Source: Arthrobacter sp. AK04 | GTDB taxonomy: Bacteria > Actinomycetota > Actinomycetes > Actinomycetales > Micrococcaceae | DNA: 64,000 bases | Assembly (NCBI RefSeq): GCF_021129155.1 | Contig: NZ_JAJOMC010000007.1 | Location: forward strand, 1-64,000 | Direction: 5' to 3' | In this document: positions 53,372 through 61,537 of the stretch, in pieces | Numbering within the stretch: the first letter of the stretch is position 1 | How the letters are laid out: each line of letters begins with the position of its first letter | Program-made: the position numbers and the translations under genes | Notes under the pieces: model-generated | Databases searched by the model: none | Seen by the model: the letters and a program-made list of their open reading frames with translations, nothing else | Told to the model about the DNA's origin: nothing

Positions 53372-54912
53372 CGACGATCAGCCTGCCGATCCGCCCCAAG
53401 ACACGGTCCGCCTTCGATGATCTCGGTTTCGCCGCTACGATTGACGCGCTTGTGGCCCAGACCCAGCAGCTGTACCTGGCTGACGGCGTACCGTGGGTTG
53501 TGGGATATTCGGGCGGCAAGGACTCTACCGCGACCCTCCAGATCGTCTGGCTCGCGCTGAAGGGCTTAGAACCAGAGCAACGCACGAAACCAGTGCATGT
53601 CATCAGCACGGACACACTCGTGGAAAATCCTGTGGTTGCCGCGTGGGTGTCCCACTCACTTGAAGTAATGGCCAAGGCTGCCGAAACCGACCACTTGCCG
53701 ATAACTCCGCATCGACTGACACCAGCGGTGGCGGACACATTCTGGGTGAACCTCATCGGTCGCGGCTATCCGGCACCTCGACCGAAGTTCCGCTGGTGCA
53801 CCAACAGGCTGAAGATCAAGCCCTCGAATGCTTTCATCCTCGAGACGGTGCGCTCCCATGGCGAGGCAATTTTGGTGCTTGGTACCCGCAAGGCTGAAAG
53901 CTCGGGACGGCATGCTCGGATGTCAGCCCTCGAGTCCCGGCGGGTTCGTGACCTGCTCAGCCCTAACGAGTCCCTTCCGAACACCCTTGTCTATTCGCCG
54001 GTTGAGAACTGGTCGAACGACGATGTCTGGACATTCCTCATGCAATCGACCAATGCTTGGGGCTACTCCAACAAGGAGCTGCTCACTATGTACCAGGGCG
54101 CTTCGGCCGACGGTGAGTGCCCACTTGTCGTGGATTCGTCGACGCCCAGCTGTGGTAGCAGTCGCTTTGGATGTTGGACCTGCACGCTTGTCGAGCAGGA
54201 CAAATCAATGGCAGCCATGATTCAAAACGACGAAGAGAAGGAGTGGATGTTGCCCCTTCTGGAACTCCGCAATGCTCTCGATGTCGCGGATGACCGTCAC
54301 CTCAGGGACTTCCGTCGAATGAACGGCTCGGTGCAACTCTTCCATGACCGGCCGATTCCGGGACCGTATAAGCAGTCTGCCCGTGAAGACTGGCTGAGGC
54401 GCTTACTGGAAGCTCAAGTCTGGATCCGCGAGAACGGACCAGACTACGTCCGCTCTCTAGAACTTGTGACATTGGCCGAGCTTGAGGAAATCCGACGAAT
54501 TTGGGTTGTTGATAAGCACGAATTTGAGGACCGTCTTCCCGGTCTGTATCAGGCCGTGGTTGGAGAGCCATACCCTGGCAGAGCGCTTGACGAGCATCTT
54601 CCCCTCGGACCGGACATGATCGAGTCCCTGCAGCAGGTGGTTGGAGAAGATCGCCTTCATTTCGAGATGGTGCGTGAGCTTTTGGACATTGAGCAGCGCC
54701 ACCGGTCCCAGGTACGGCGCGCTGGTCTATTTGAGTCGCTGGAAAAAGCTCTTCGTCGTGGTTTCTATGACGATGAAGAGGACGCCACACTTCGGGCGCA
54801 GAAGCGAAAGACGGCCATGGATCGGTCTGAGCAGGATACGGAACTAGGTGACCCTGACCCACTCGACATCGCCGATGGATACGTCCGGGCCGTTTCGGAG
54901 CCGGCGTCGTGA
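53368..54912 (+). CDS. dndC: DndC, sulfurtransferase of the phosphorothioation complex
   Basis: PAPS-reductase-like ATP pyrophosphatase of 514 residues that activates DNA phosphate for sulfur addition. PP-loop SGGKDST at 48-54. Cysteines for an Fe-S cluster: KFRWCTNRLK near 151, then GECPLV, CGSSRFGCWTC near 262-272. A specific stretch NDDVWTFLMQSTNAWG lies near 219. The C-terminal part after ~300 is helical and acidic. Translationally coupled to both neighbours (ATGA with dndB, overlapping GTG with dndD). Confidence 0.95.
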   Translation: MTTISLPIRPKTRSAFDDLGFAATIDALVAQTQQLYLADGVPWVVGYSGGKDSTATLQIVWLALKGLEPEQRTKPVHVISTDTLVENPVVAAWVSHSLEVMAKAAETDHLPITPHRLTPAVADTFWVNLIGRGYPAPRPKFRWCTNRLKIKPSNAFILETVRSHGEAILVLGTRKAESSGRHARMSALESRRVRDLLSPNESLPNTLVYSPVENWSNDDVWTFLMQSTNAWGYSNKELLTMYQGASADGECPLVVDSSTPSCGSSRFGCWTCTLVEQDKSMAAMIQNDEEKEWMLPLLELRNALDVADDRHLRDFRRMNGSVQLFHDRPIPGPYKQSAREDWLRRLLEAQVWIRENGPDYVRSLELVTLAELEEIRRIWVVDKHEFEDRLPGLYQAVVGEPYPGRALDEHLPLGPDMIESLQQVVGEDRLHFEMVRELLDIEQRHRSQVRRAGLFESLEKALRRGFYDDEEDATLRAQKRKTAMDRSEQDTELGDPDPLDIADGYVRAVSEPAS

Positions 54913-56882
54913 TTCTGAATGAACTCGTCCTGCATAACGTAGGCACCTTTGCCGGGCGTCACGTCATTGACCTAACTCCGCCCTCAGCAGACAGACCGAT
55001 CGTGTTGATCGGCGGACTGAATGGCGCCGGGAAGACCACCTTTCTGGAGTCCATCCAGTTGGCGCTCTACGGCTCACTCGCGCACGGCACAGGACGGCGT
55101 GCCGGGGGCTACGAAAACTATCTCCGGGGCCTGATTCACCGTGGCGTTCCTGTGAGTGAAGGCGCTGCCGTCGAACTTACCTTCACTGCACATCAGGAAG
55201 GAGAAGAGCACAGCTATACGCTGCGTCGCAGCTGGAAGAGCGCGGGCGCCTCGATCCGTGAACTCCTTCTGGTTTCAGTCGACGGTCGGTACGACCAGTC
55301 ACTGACCTCAACTTGGAGCGAACACGTTGAGACGTTCCTCCCCCGAGGTATCGCCGGGCTCTTCTTCTTTGACGGCGAGCAGATCGAGGCCCTCGCCGAT
55401 ATGGACCGTTCCCGCCAGGTGCTCAGCTCTGCCCTTGCCGCGCTACTTGGTCTTGATCTCGTGGAACGGCTCAGCACAGACCTCACCGTCCTCAAACGTC
55501 GCCACAGGGGCGAGAAGGTCCCCGACGGTCTGCGTCAGAGCGTCGAAGAGAAAAACCAACTGCTAACAGCCAGCCGCCAAGCTGAGGAAGCTGCAGTCCA
55601 AGCCGAGGCAGGTCGCCGGACCGAAATGGAGCGCCGGCAGAAGGTCCTCCATGAAGCAACCGAAGCGTACCGCGCTGCAGGGGGCGATCTTCTGGATCGG
55701 CGCGAGTCGGCGGAAGCAGCTGCAGGCATCGTGCGCTCCGGTCTCGCGCAGTGTGAGGAGCAAATTCGGCACGAAATTTCGGGGACTTCCCCCTTGCTGC
55801 AACTCGATGAACTACTTGACCAGTTGGGCGACCAGGTGCGCCGGGAAGCGCATGCCGAGCGGAACGCCCTGATGGTCGAGGCTTTCGAAGCGCGTGATAC
55901 TGCTGTGCTCCAGGAGCTTCGAGGCACCAACGTGGAGGCGGCTACGGTTGCTGCGGTCGAACAGTTCCTCAGGGGCGATCGAGAAGGGAGGCGCGTCTTC
56001 GCAGATGCCGAGGAAATCATCGGATTCCGCGATCCATCAGGGTTGGAAGCCCTGCTGGCGAACCTCCCGGAAGCACGCAAACGCCTACAATCGGCTGTCG
56101 CTCGGAGGGAAGAACTCAAGGCTGAGCTGGACCAGGCTGAGCGAGTCCTGGCTGCCATTCCCGATCCAGAAGCGCTGGCCCCACTCCGTCAGCAGCGTGA
56201 GGATGCTCGCAATGGATTCCTTCGAGCCGAGGCAGCCCACGCGGTTGCACTAGAACTGGTCGCGTCCACTCGCGCGGGCCGCGCCAAAGCCAGCACGGCT
56301 TACGAGGCTGCGCTGGACAAGGCGGCCTCGGTAAATCTGGCTGCCGACGACGATCGACGGCTGGTTGAGCACGTCGATCGCGTCCGTGCGACGTTGGAGG
56401 ATCTGCGCGTTGCCGCAGCACGTCGGCATCTCAAGCGAATTTCGCAGTTGATCCTTGAGGCACTCGGCATGTTGCTCCGCAAGGAGAAGCTCATCACCGA
56501 TGTTCAGATAGACCCTGAGACGCATGAGGTGTCGCTCACCGGTGCAGACGGTCGGACGCTTCCCGCCAAGGACCTTTCCGCCGGGGAACGGCAACTTCTG
56601 GCGGTGGCACTCCTATGGGGGCTGGCCCGTGCATCGGGCCAGCCGCTTCCGGTCGTAATTGATACGCCGCTCGGTCGTCTCGACGGATCCCACCGTGAGC
56701 ATTTGCTGGAGCGCTACTTCCCAAATGCCAGTCATCAGGTGGTGCTGCTCTCAACCGACACCGAGATCGACGAGGAGGCCTTCGCCCGCATCTCCCCCCA
56801 CACTGGCCGCACATATCACCTCGAATTCGACGCCGGTGCAAATGCCACGCGCGTCGAAACCGGTTACTTCTGGGAGAAATAA
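54909..56882 (+). CDS. dndD: DndD, SMC/RecF-like ATPase
   Basis: 657 residues. Walker A GGLNGAGKTT at about 35-44, hallmark IRELLLVSVDG and FFFDGEQIEALADMDRSR near 150, long coiled coils with high Ala/Glu/Arg content (about 190-540), then the LSAGERQLLAVALLWGLARA signature near 557 and the VVIDTPLGRLDGSHR Walker B/D-loop region. Walker B lacks the usual Glu after Asp, as is normal for DndD. It provides ATP-dependent DNA opening or nicking in the modification complex. GTG 54909 overlaps dndC; the stop overlaps dndE. Confidence 0.94.
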   Translation: MILNELVLHNVGTFAGRHVIDLTPPSADRPIVLIGGLNGAGKTTFLESIQLALYGSLAHGTGRRAGGYENYLRGLIHRGVPVSEGAAVELTFTAHQEGEEHSYTLRRSWKSAGASIRELLLVSVDGRYDQSLTSTWSEHVETFLPRGIAGLFFFDGEQIEALADMDRSRQVLSSALAALLGLDLVERLSTDLTVLKRRHRGEKVPDGLRQSVEEKNQLLTASRQAEEAAVQAEAGRRTEMERRQKVLHEATEAYRAAGGDLLDRRESAEAAAGIVRSGLAQCEEQIRHEISGTSPLLQLDELLDQLGDQVRREAHAERNALMVEAFEARDTAVLQELRGTNVEAATVAAVEQFLRGDREGRRVFADAEEIIGFRDPSGLEALLANLPEARKRLQSAVARREELKAELDQAERVLAAIPDPEALAPLRQQREDARNGFLRAEAAHAVALELVASTRAGRAKASTAYEAALDKAASVNLAADDDRRLVEHVDRVRATLEDLRVAAARRHLKRISQLILEALGMLLRKEKLITDVQIDPETHEVSLTGADGRTLPAKDLSAGERQLLAVALLWGLARASGQPLPVVIDTPLGRLDGSHREHLLERYFPNASHQVVLLSTDTEIDEEAFARISPHTGRTYHLEFDAGANATRVETGYFWEK

Positions 56883-57277
56883 TGCCGATCGAACACATCC
56901 GTTTGTCCCAGACAGCAAGGGACCAGCTCATCACGCTGAAGCGCCGCACGGGAATCCAGCACTGGAATGTCCTCTGCCGCTGGGCCCTCTGCCGTTCACT
57001 GGCCGAATCTGCCGCCCCGCCGACTCTCAGACTTATCCTGGACAGCAACGTTGAAATGAACTGGCGCACCTTCGGAGGCGACTTCGGCGACGTCCTCTGG
57101 GCACTGGTGAAGCTCCGCTGCCACAATGATGGCCACCCATCAGACGAGGAGACACTGGCGCAGCAGTTCCGGCTTCATCTGCACCGGGGTATCAGCTACC
57201 TTGTCGGAGACCCGCGGTCCGCTGATGTTGCTGGAATGGCCAGTATCGGCCTGAATGAGTCGCCGGCCACGACATGA
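56882..57277 (+). CDS. dndE: DndE, DNA-nick-binding subunit
   Basis: 131 residues, the small DndE protein that forms a complex with DndC and DndD and binds nicked DNA. It has the family start MPIEHIRLSQTARDQLITLK with RTGIQHWNVLCRWALC, the LRLILDSNVEMNWRTFGGDF stretch and the C-terminal LAQQFRLHLHRGISYL. ATG 56882 shares one base with the dndD stop, and its TGA overlaps the methyltransferase ATG. A C-terminal tail beyond LVGD is longer than in typical DndE (~110). Confidence 0.92.
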   Translation: MPIEHIRLSQTARDQLITLKRRTGIQHWNVLCRWALCRSLAESAAPPTLRLILDSNVEMNWRTFGGDFGDVLWALVKLRCHNDGHPSDEETLAQQFRLHLHRGISYLVGDPRSADVAGMASIGLNESPATT

Positions 57278-58722
57278 TTGGCACGCCCGTAGCACGTCAC
57301 AAGACGGCGCTCCGGCGCACCGGTCTCTCCCGGCCGATATCAATGGCTCTTGCAGACGGCTTATTGATTCCTGACGGTACAGTGTTCGACTACGGCTGCG
57401 GCAAGGGCGACGACATCCGGCACCTTCGAACCCTCGGTTATGCCGTCGACGGATGGGATCCGGTGCACCGCCCAAATGTGGAGCGACGCTGTGCCGAAAT
57501 CGTGAACCTGGGTTATGTTCTCAACGTCATCGAGAATCAGGAAGAACGTGCCCAAACTCTGCATTCCGCGTGGGCTCTCGCAACCGGGTTGCTTGTAGTG
57601 TCCGCTCGCATGACGTGGGATGGCCGAGACCTCGCCGGACGCCCCCTCGGGGACGGGATCATCACGCGCATGGGCTCATTCCAAAAGTTCTACGAACAGG
57701 CCGAACTAGCCGATTGGATCGAACAGACACTCGCCGTCAAACCATACGCCGCTGCCCCGGGCATCTTCTACGTGTTCCGAGACGAAGCGGCAGCACAACG
57801 TTTCGTGGCGTCAAGGGTATACACCTACCGGCCACGCATCACGATCGACCCCCATGTCCTCTACGAAGAGCATCAGGACACACTCGCTCCCCTTCTGTCC
57901 TTCATGCAGGCGCATGCCCGCGCGCCCCGGCAGATCGAACTACGGCAAGACGAACTCCTGGCGATTCAGGAGGCATTGGGCAGCCTCGGCCGCGCCGAAC
58001 ACCTGATTCGGCAAGTCACCTCGGACAACTATTGGGAACAGGTGGCTGCCCGGCGGCGAGCCGAACTCCTCATCTATGTGGCACTGTCCCGGTTTGGCCG
58101 CCGACCTAGTTTTTCCCAGCTGGACAGGGCCTTGGCGACCGACGTTCGAACGCTCTTCGGGCCGTATCGGGAGGCATGCCTACAAGCCGATCGACTTCTC
58201 CTCGCATGCGGCGACCAAGCAAAGCTCTATGTGAGCGCCCGAAGTTCCAAAATCGGGAAACAGACGCCAAGTGCGCTCTACGTGCACCATTCCGCTATGG
58301 CCAAAATCCCGCCCATACTCCAAGTCTACGAGGGGTGTGCACGGGTGCTTGCTGGTACGGTTGAGCACGCCAACATGATCAAGCTTTCGGTAGCAGAACC
58401 ACAAGTCTCATATCTCAGCTACCCCGACTTCGACCGGAATCCGCATCCGACGCTGCAGTCGGCCACCACGGTCAACCTCCGGAAGTTAACTGTGGAATTC
58501 CGGGACTACAGCCGTTCTGAGAATCCGCCGCTCCTTCACCGCAAGGAAGAGTTCCTGGCCCCGGACGACACAAATCGAATTCGGTACGAGCGCCTAACAC
58601 GGGCAGAGATGAAAGCCGGCCTTTACGACCATCCTGAGCGGATCGGAACACTCAAAGGGTGGATGGAGACGCTCGAGGCCGCCCGCGTGAAGGTTCAAGG
58701 GCACCGCCTTGTTCGTTGCTGA
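57274..58722 (+). CDS. DNA phosphorothioation-associated putative methyltransferase
   Basis: 482 residues. The N-terminal part has the family start VARHKTALRRTGLSRPISMA, and FDYGCGKGDDIRHL near 37 is SAM motif I, followed by GYAVDGWDPVHRP. Residues ~85-110 contain the NVIENQEERAQ motif. The C-terminal two-thirds has no known enzymatic motif that I can see. This is the methyltransferase family that recurs next to dnd operons; its target is unknown. ATG 57274 overlaps dndE (ATGA), so it is the fifth gene of one coupled unit. The stop lies within a strong terminator. Confidence 0.88.
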   Translation: MIGTPVARHKTALRRTGLSRPISMALADGLLIPDGTVFDYGCGKGDDIRHLRTLGYAVDGWDPVHRPNVERRCAEIVNLGYVLNVIENQEERAQTLHSAWALATGLLVVSARMTWDGRDLAGRPLGDGIITRMGSFQKFYEQAELADWIEQTLAVKPYAAAPGIFYVFRDEAAAQRFVASRVYTYRPRITIDPHVLYEEHQDTLAPLLSFMQAHARAPRQIELRQDELLAIQEALGSLGRAEHLIRQVTSDNYWEQVAARRRAELLIYVALSRFGRRPSFSQLDRALATDVRTLFGPYREACLQADRLLLACGDQAKLYVSARSSKIGKQTPSALYVHHSAMAKIPPILQVYEGCARVLAGTVEHANMIKLSVAEPQVSYLSYPDFDRNPHPTLQSATTVNLRKLTVEFRDYSRSENPPLLHRKEEFLAPDDTNRIRYERLTRAEMKAGLYDHPERIGTLKGWMETLEAARVKVQGHRLVRC

Positions 58723-58762
58723 TTCAGGCGGCCGACTGTAGCAGCCAACCGCCTGAATCAGC
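58718..58762. terminator. Terminator between convergent dnd operons
   Basis: GCTGATTCAGGCGG (58718-58731) pairs exactly with CCGCCTGAATCAGC (58749-58762) around 17 bases. It begins inside the methyltransferase stop codon and separates the two facing units. Confidence 0.8.
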
Positions 58763-58807
58763 GGAATTACCTACGCCGGCATCGTTTCAGGTCTAGTGCC
58801 GGTCCGT

Positions 58808-59278
58808 CTACCACTTCACCCCGCCGAGGAGTTCGTCAACGCTCATGGGCTTGATGCCGCCCTCCTGGGCCAAGGCATTAGTCACCACATCGAGCACGAC
58901 CAGCGACGCCGTCTGACGACGGGTGTTGATCTGCTCCTGGATGTACTCCAGCCCACCGTTGGCGTACTCCTCGAAGATCCGAATCCGTTCCTCAAGACGA
59001 ACGGCGTCGAGAATCTCGGGGTCATCCGAAACGGCATCGACAGCGATCATGCTGATCAAGGAATCACTGTAGGCGGGACTGGTCAGCACTTCCAATCGGA
59101 TGCCCTCCCCCGCTGATCCGTTTAGCGGAACCCGCCGGTCCTGGCTCCATCCAACGGCGGCAGCGAAGAGCAGAACGTCGCGGTAAGTTGTAAAGCCGGC
59201 CTCAGCCTGCAACACCTCGATAAGCACGGCGTGCTCTTGGGGGCGCCGCGCACGAACATCAGTCTGTGAGCTCGTCAT
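58808..59278 (-). CDS. dnd system-associated small protein (family 4 type)
   Basis: 156 residues. HAVLIEVLQAEAGFTTYRDV, LLFAAAVGWSQDRRVPLN and LISMIAVDAVSDDPEIL match the small protein family annotated as dnd system-associated protein 4; no catalytic motif. A helical C-terminus (RIFEEYANGGLEYIQEQINT). ATG 59278 overlaps the upstream SMC-like stop (ATGA). Last gene of the second dnd operon. The family name is from memory of family patterns. Confidence 0.75.
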   Translation of the reverse strand: MTSSQTDVRARRPQEHAVLIEVLQAEAGFTTYRDVLLFAAAVGWSQDRRVPLNGSAGEGIRLEVLTSPAYSDSLISMIAVDAVSDDPEILDAVRLEERIRIFEEYANGGLEYIQEQINTRRQTASLVVLDVVTNALAQEGGIKPMSVDELLGGVKW

Positions 59279-61335
59279 CGGATTTCGATCTCCTGCAGCT
59301 TCGAATGCGCCGTCTCTGACGGCCGGATGTACGGGTAGGGCGTGCCATTGAACTCGACGTCCTCAGGCTCAACGCCAGTTCCGGTAGCGTGGCTCTGGAT
59401 GACGCCGAGGTGACTGAGGAAGGGACGAAGTTCAGTCAGCACATTGCCTAGACCCTGACTCTTGCTTACAAGAACCACCAACTGTGGCGCCAATTTAGCT
59501 AACGCCCTCGAAACCGCTGTCTGATAATTCACGTCGAGGGATCCGAATGCCGCGTCCATGACAATGGGGTACACGCCCGCGTCTGGGGCGTTATTACCCT
59601 CCGCATGTTGGAGGTCTTTACTTTCGCGTGCCAAGGTCGAGACAGCGGCGACGAAGCTCAGGCTCAGGATTTGGTTCTCGCCGGTGGACTTGCCTACCGG
59701 GAGTTTCGTGGCTTCGTCGTAGAGCGACAGCTCGAAGTTCGCACTCAAAGTAGGGACGTAGGACTTTTTGAAGGTGATGTTGCTATAGATCTCCTTCAGC
59801 TTTTCGTCCAAGCGCCGTCGCGTGTCCGCCTCGCGGATCGCCAGAATCTCCGTAAGCGCCTTTCGCACGTTAGTGACGAGGTTTGAGCGTTCCAGAGCAC
59901 GAGCTGCCAACTCGTCCTGGACCTCGGCTTTGCCTCGTTCGCGGTTCTGGTGATCCAAGTCCTTGGCAATGTTTTGGAGGTCGATCTTCAGGCCTCCGAT
60001 CTCCTGCTGGCGTACTGCTATGCGGTTATCGAGGTCAATACGCTTGCTCTCAAGGGATGCGACCTCCTCGTGCCGGCTGTCCCGTAGCTTGTAGTTGAGC
60101 TCAGAGCTCGCAGCCACCAGCTCGCTGATCCGGTCGTTTAGGTCATCGATCTCCAACGTGACAATGCGCAGCCCATCGCGCAGCTCGTTCCGGGCGTCTC
60201 CGATCAGCTTGATCTGGCCGCGCAATTGCTGCCAAGCTGTTTCGACTTCCTGGAGCCCGGCCTTATGCCTCCATTCCTGAACCTGCTTCCATGGGGGCGA
60301 GTGCTCCGCCAACTCGGTACCACAGATGCAGGTTCCTTCGTCGAGCAGTTGGTCGACGAACTCGCGTTTGAGGGGGGCGGGGAGGGCACCACGCCGGTAC
60401 AACCCCTGCGCCATTGCTTCGGTCTTATCGCAGAGAGGGTCAGTGAAGGCCAGAAAACCACGGGTTGCAATCAGGTGGACGCGCCTAGTCTGAGCCGCTT
60501 CCAGGGAATCGCGAGCGAGATCTAGCTCCTTGACTACCTGATCACGCCTTTCTTGGATGGGAGCCGCTTCGGCATGCTGTCGGAGAACGGCGAGGACGCC
60601 TTCACGTTCTTCAGTTAGTGCGGCAAGCTTTCCCTCGGCAACAACCAGCGCCTCCTTTTTTTCAGTCTCCCGCTCATTCAAGGTGTCGATAGCTTCCTGA
60701 ATTTTGGATAACGCCCCACCGTCGTTCTTGCGCAGGTCATTCGTGACTTTGGTGTCGACCTTCTTCAGGTGGGTTAGGGCCCTCTCGACGTGTTCGAGCT
60801 CCAGGAGCATCTTGATGTCTTTTTGAGCTTCGGCGTAGGCACCTCCGGCAACCAGCTTCTCGATTCGCTCACCGTTGAAGAAGAAGAAGCGACTGAAGCC
60901 TTCGGGAAGGATGCTGGAAACCTTGACTTGAGGACCCTCAACAATCTCGGAGGAGCCGTCCGCGTTGGTCACCCACAACTGGATCTGGGGGGCACCCGTC
61001 TGCTGAAGGTCGGATTCTTTGCGCAGGTTCATTGAGCGCAAGAGTCGATAGTTGATCCTCTCGTGCTCGAAGTGGATCTCGACGGCAACGCTCATGCTGG
61101 CACCAGTGTCGGTACGGGCCCATGCGCTGTCGTTGACCAAGCGGTTCTTTTGCTCGAGGTCGTCCGACAGAATGCCGTACAAGCACCAAGTGAAGGCGTT
61201 GAGGAAGGTTGTCTTGCCGGCGCCATTCGCACCAAAAAGCATCACCACGGGGTGTACGTCGTCCGTCGTAAGGTCGAACGTCTGCTCACCCTCAAACTGA
61301 CGGAAGTTGGTGAGCGAGATGGACTGTAATTTCAA
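59275..61335 (-). CDS. SMC-like ATPase of the second dnd operon (DndD-related)
   Basis: 686 residues. Walker A FGANGAGKTTF near 35-44; FFFFNGERIEKLVAGGAYAE near 165 parallels the FFFDGEQIE of DndD; coiled coils follow with a CICG (CxC) near 335 that could form a zinc hook. Later come KSTGENQILSLSFVAAVSTL and VMDAAFGSLDVNYQ, which again lacks the Walker B Glu. It probably acts as a DNA-translocating or gating partner of the helicase. The start is TTG 61335: AAGGAG lies eight bases before it and it overlaps the stop of the 54-residue gene (TTGA). Confidence 0.85.
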   Translation of the reverse strand: MKLQSISLTNFRQFEGEQTFDLTTDDVHPVVMLFGANGAGKTTFLNAFTWCLYGILSDDLEQKNRLVNDSAWARTDTGASMSVAVEIHFEHERINYRLLRSMNLRKESDLQQTGAPQIQLWVTNADGSSEIVEGPQVKVSSILPEGFSRFFFFNGERIEKLVAGGAYAEAQKDIKMLLELEHVERALTHLKKVDTKVTNDLRKNDGGALSKIQEAIDTLNERETEKKEALVVAEGKLAALTEEREGVLAVLRQHAEAAPIQERRDQVVKELDLARDSLEAAQTRRVHLIATRGFLAFTDPLCDKTEAMAQGLYRRGALPAPLKREFVDQLLDEGTCICGTELAEHSPPWKQVQEWRHKAGLQEVETAWQQLRGQIKLIGDARNELRDGLRIVTLEIDDLNDRISELVAASSELNYKLRDSRHEEVASLESKRIDLDNRIAVRQQEIGGLKIDLQNIAKDLDHQNRERGKAEVQDELAARALERSNLVTNVRKALTEILAIREADTRRRLDEKLKEIYSNITFKKSYVPTLSANFELSLYDEATKLPVGKSTGENQILSLSFVAAVSTLARESKDLQHAEGNNAPDAGVYPIVMDAAFGSLDVNYQTAVSRALAKLAPQLVVLVSKSQGLGNVLTELRPFLSHLGVIQSHATGTGVEPEDVEFNGTPYPYIRPSETAHSKLQEIEIR

Positions 61336-61496
61336 GGCAGAATCTCCTTGACTACCGTGAGCAAATCATCTGTTGCGTCGTATGTGGACAGGTGCATTTT
61401 CGACCTCTCGATCTCCAGGACTCGCTTCAACAGGTGCTTCTCCTCCTCGGTCAGTTCATCTAGCACCTGGCGCTCGTTCCGTGCCTCAGCCATCAT
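61332..61496 (-). CDS. 54-residue protein of the second dnd operon
   Basis: Short, highly charged helical protein (EARNERQVLDELTEEEKHLL, then KRVLEIERSKMHLSTYDATD). ATG 61496 follows AAAGGAGGGAGC, one of the best ribosome binding sites in the window; a second ATG is directly after. Overlaps the SMC-like gene by four bases. I recognise no family; the position inside a tightly packed operon and strong RBS make a real function likely, perhaps as an adaptor. Confidence 0.72.
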   Translation of the reverse strand: MMAEARNERQVLDELTEEEKHLLKRVLEIERSKMHLSTYDATDDLLTVVKEILP

Positions 61497-61537
61497 GCTC
61501 CCTCCTTTCAGGTTCCTTTGCATTTGTCACTTGGCTA

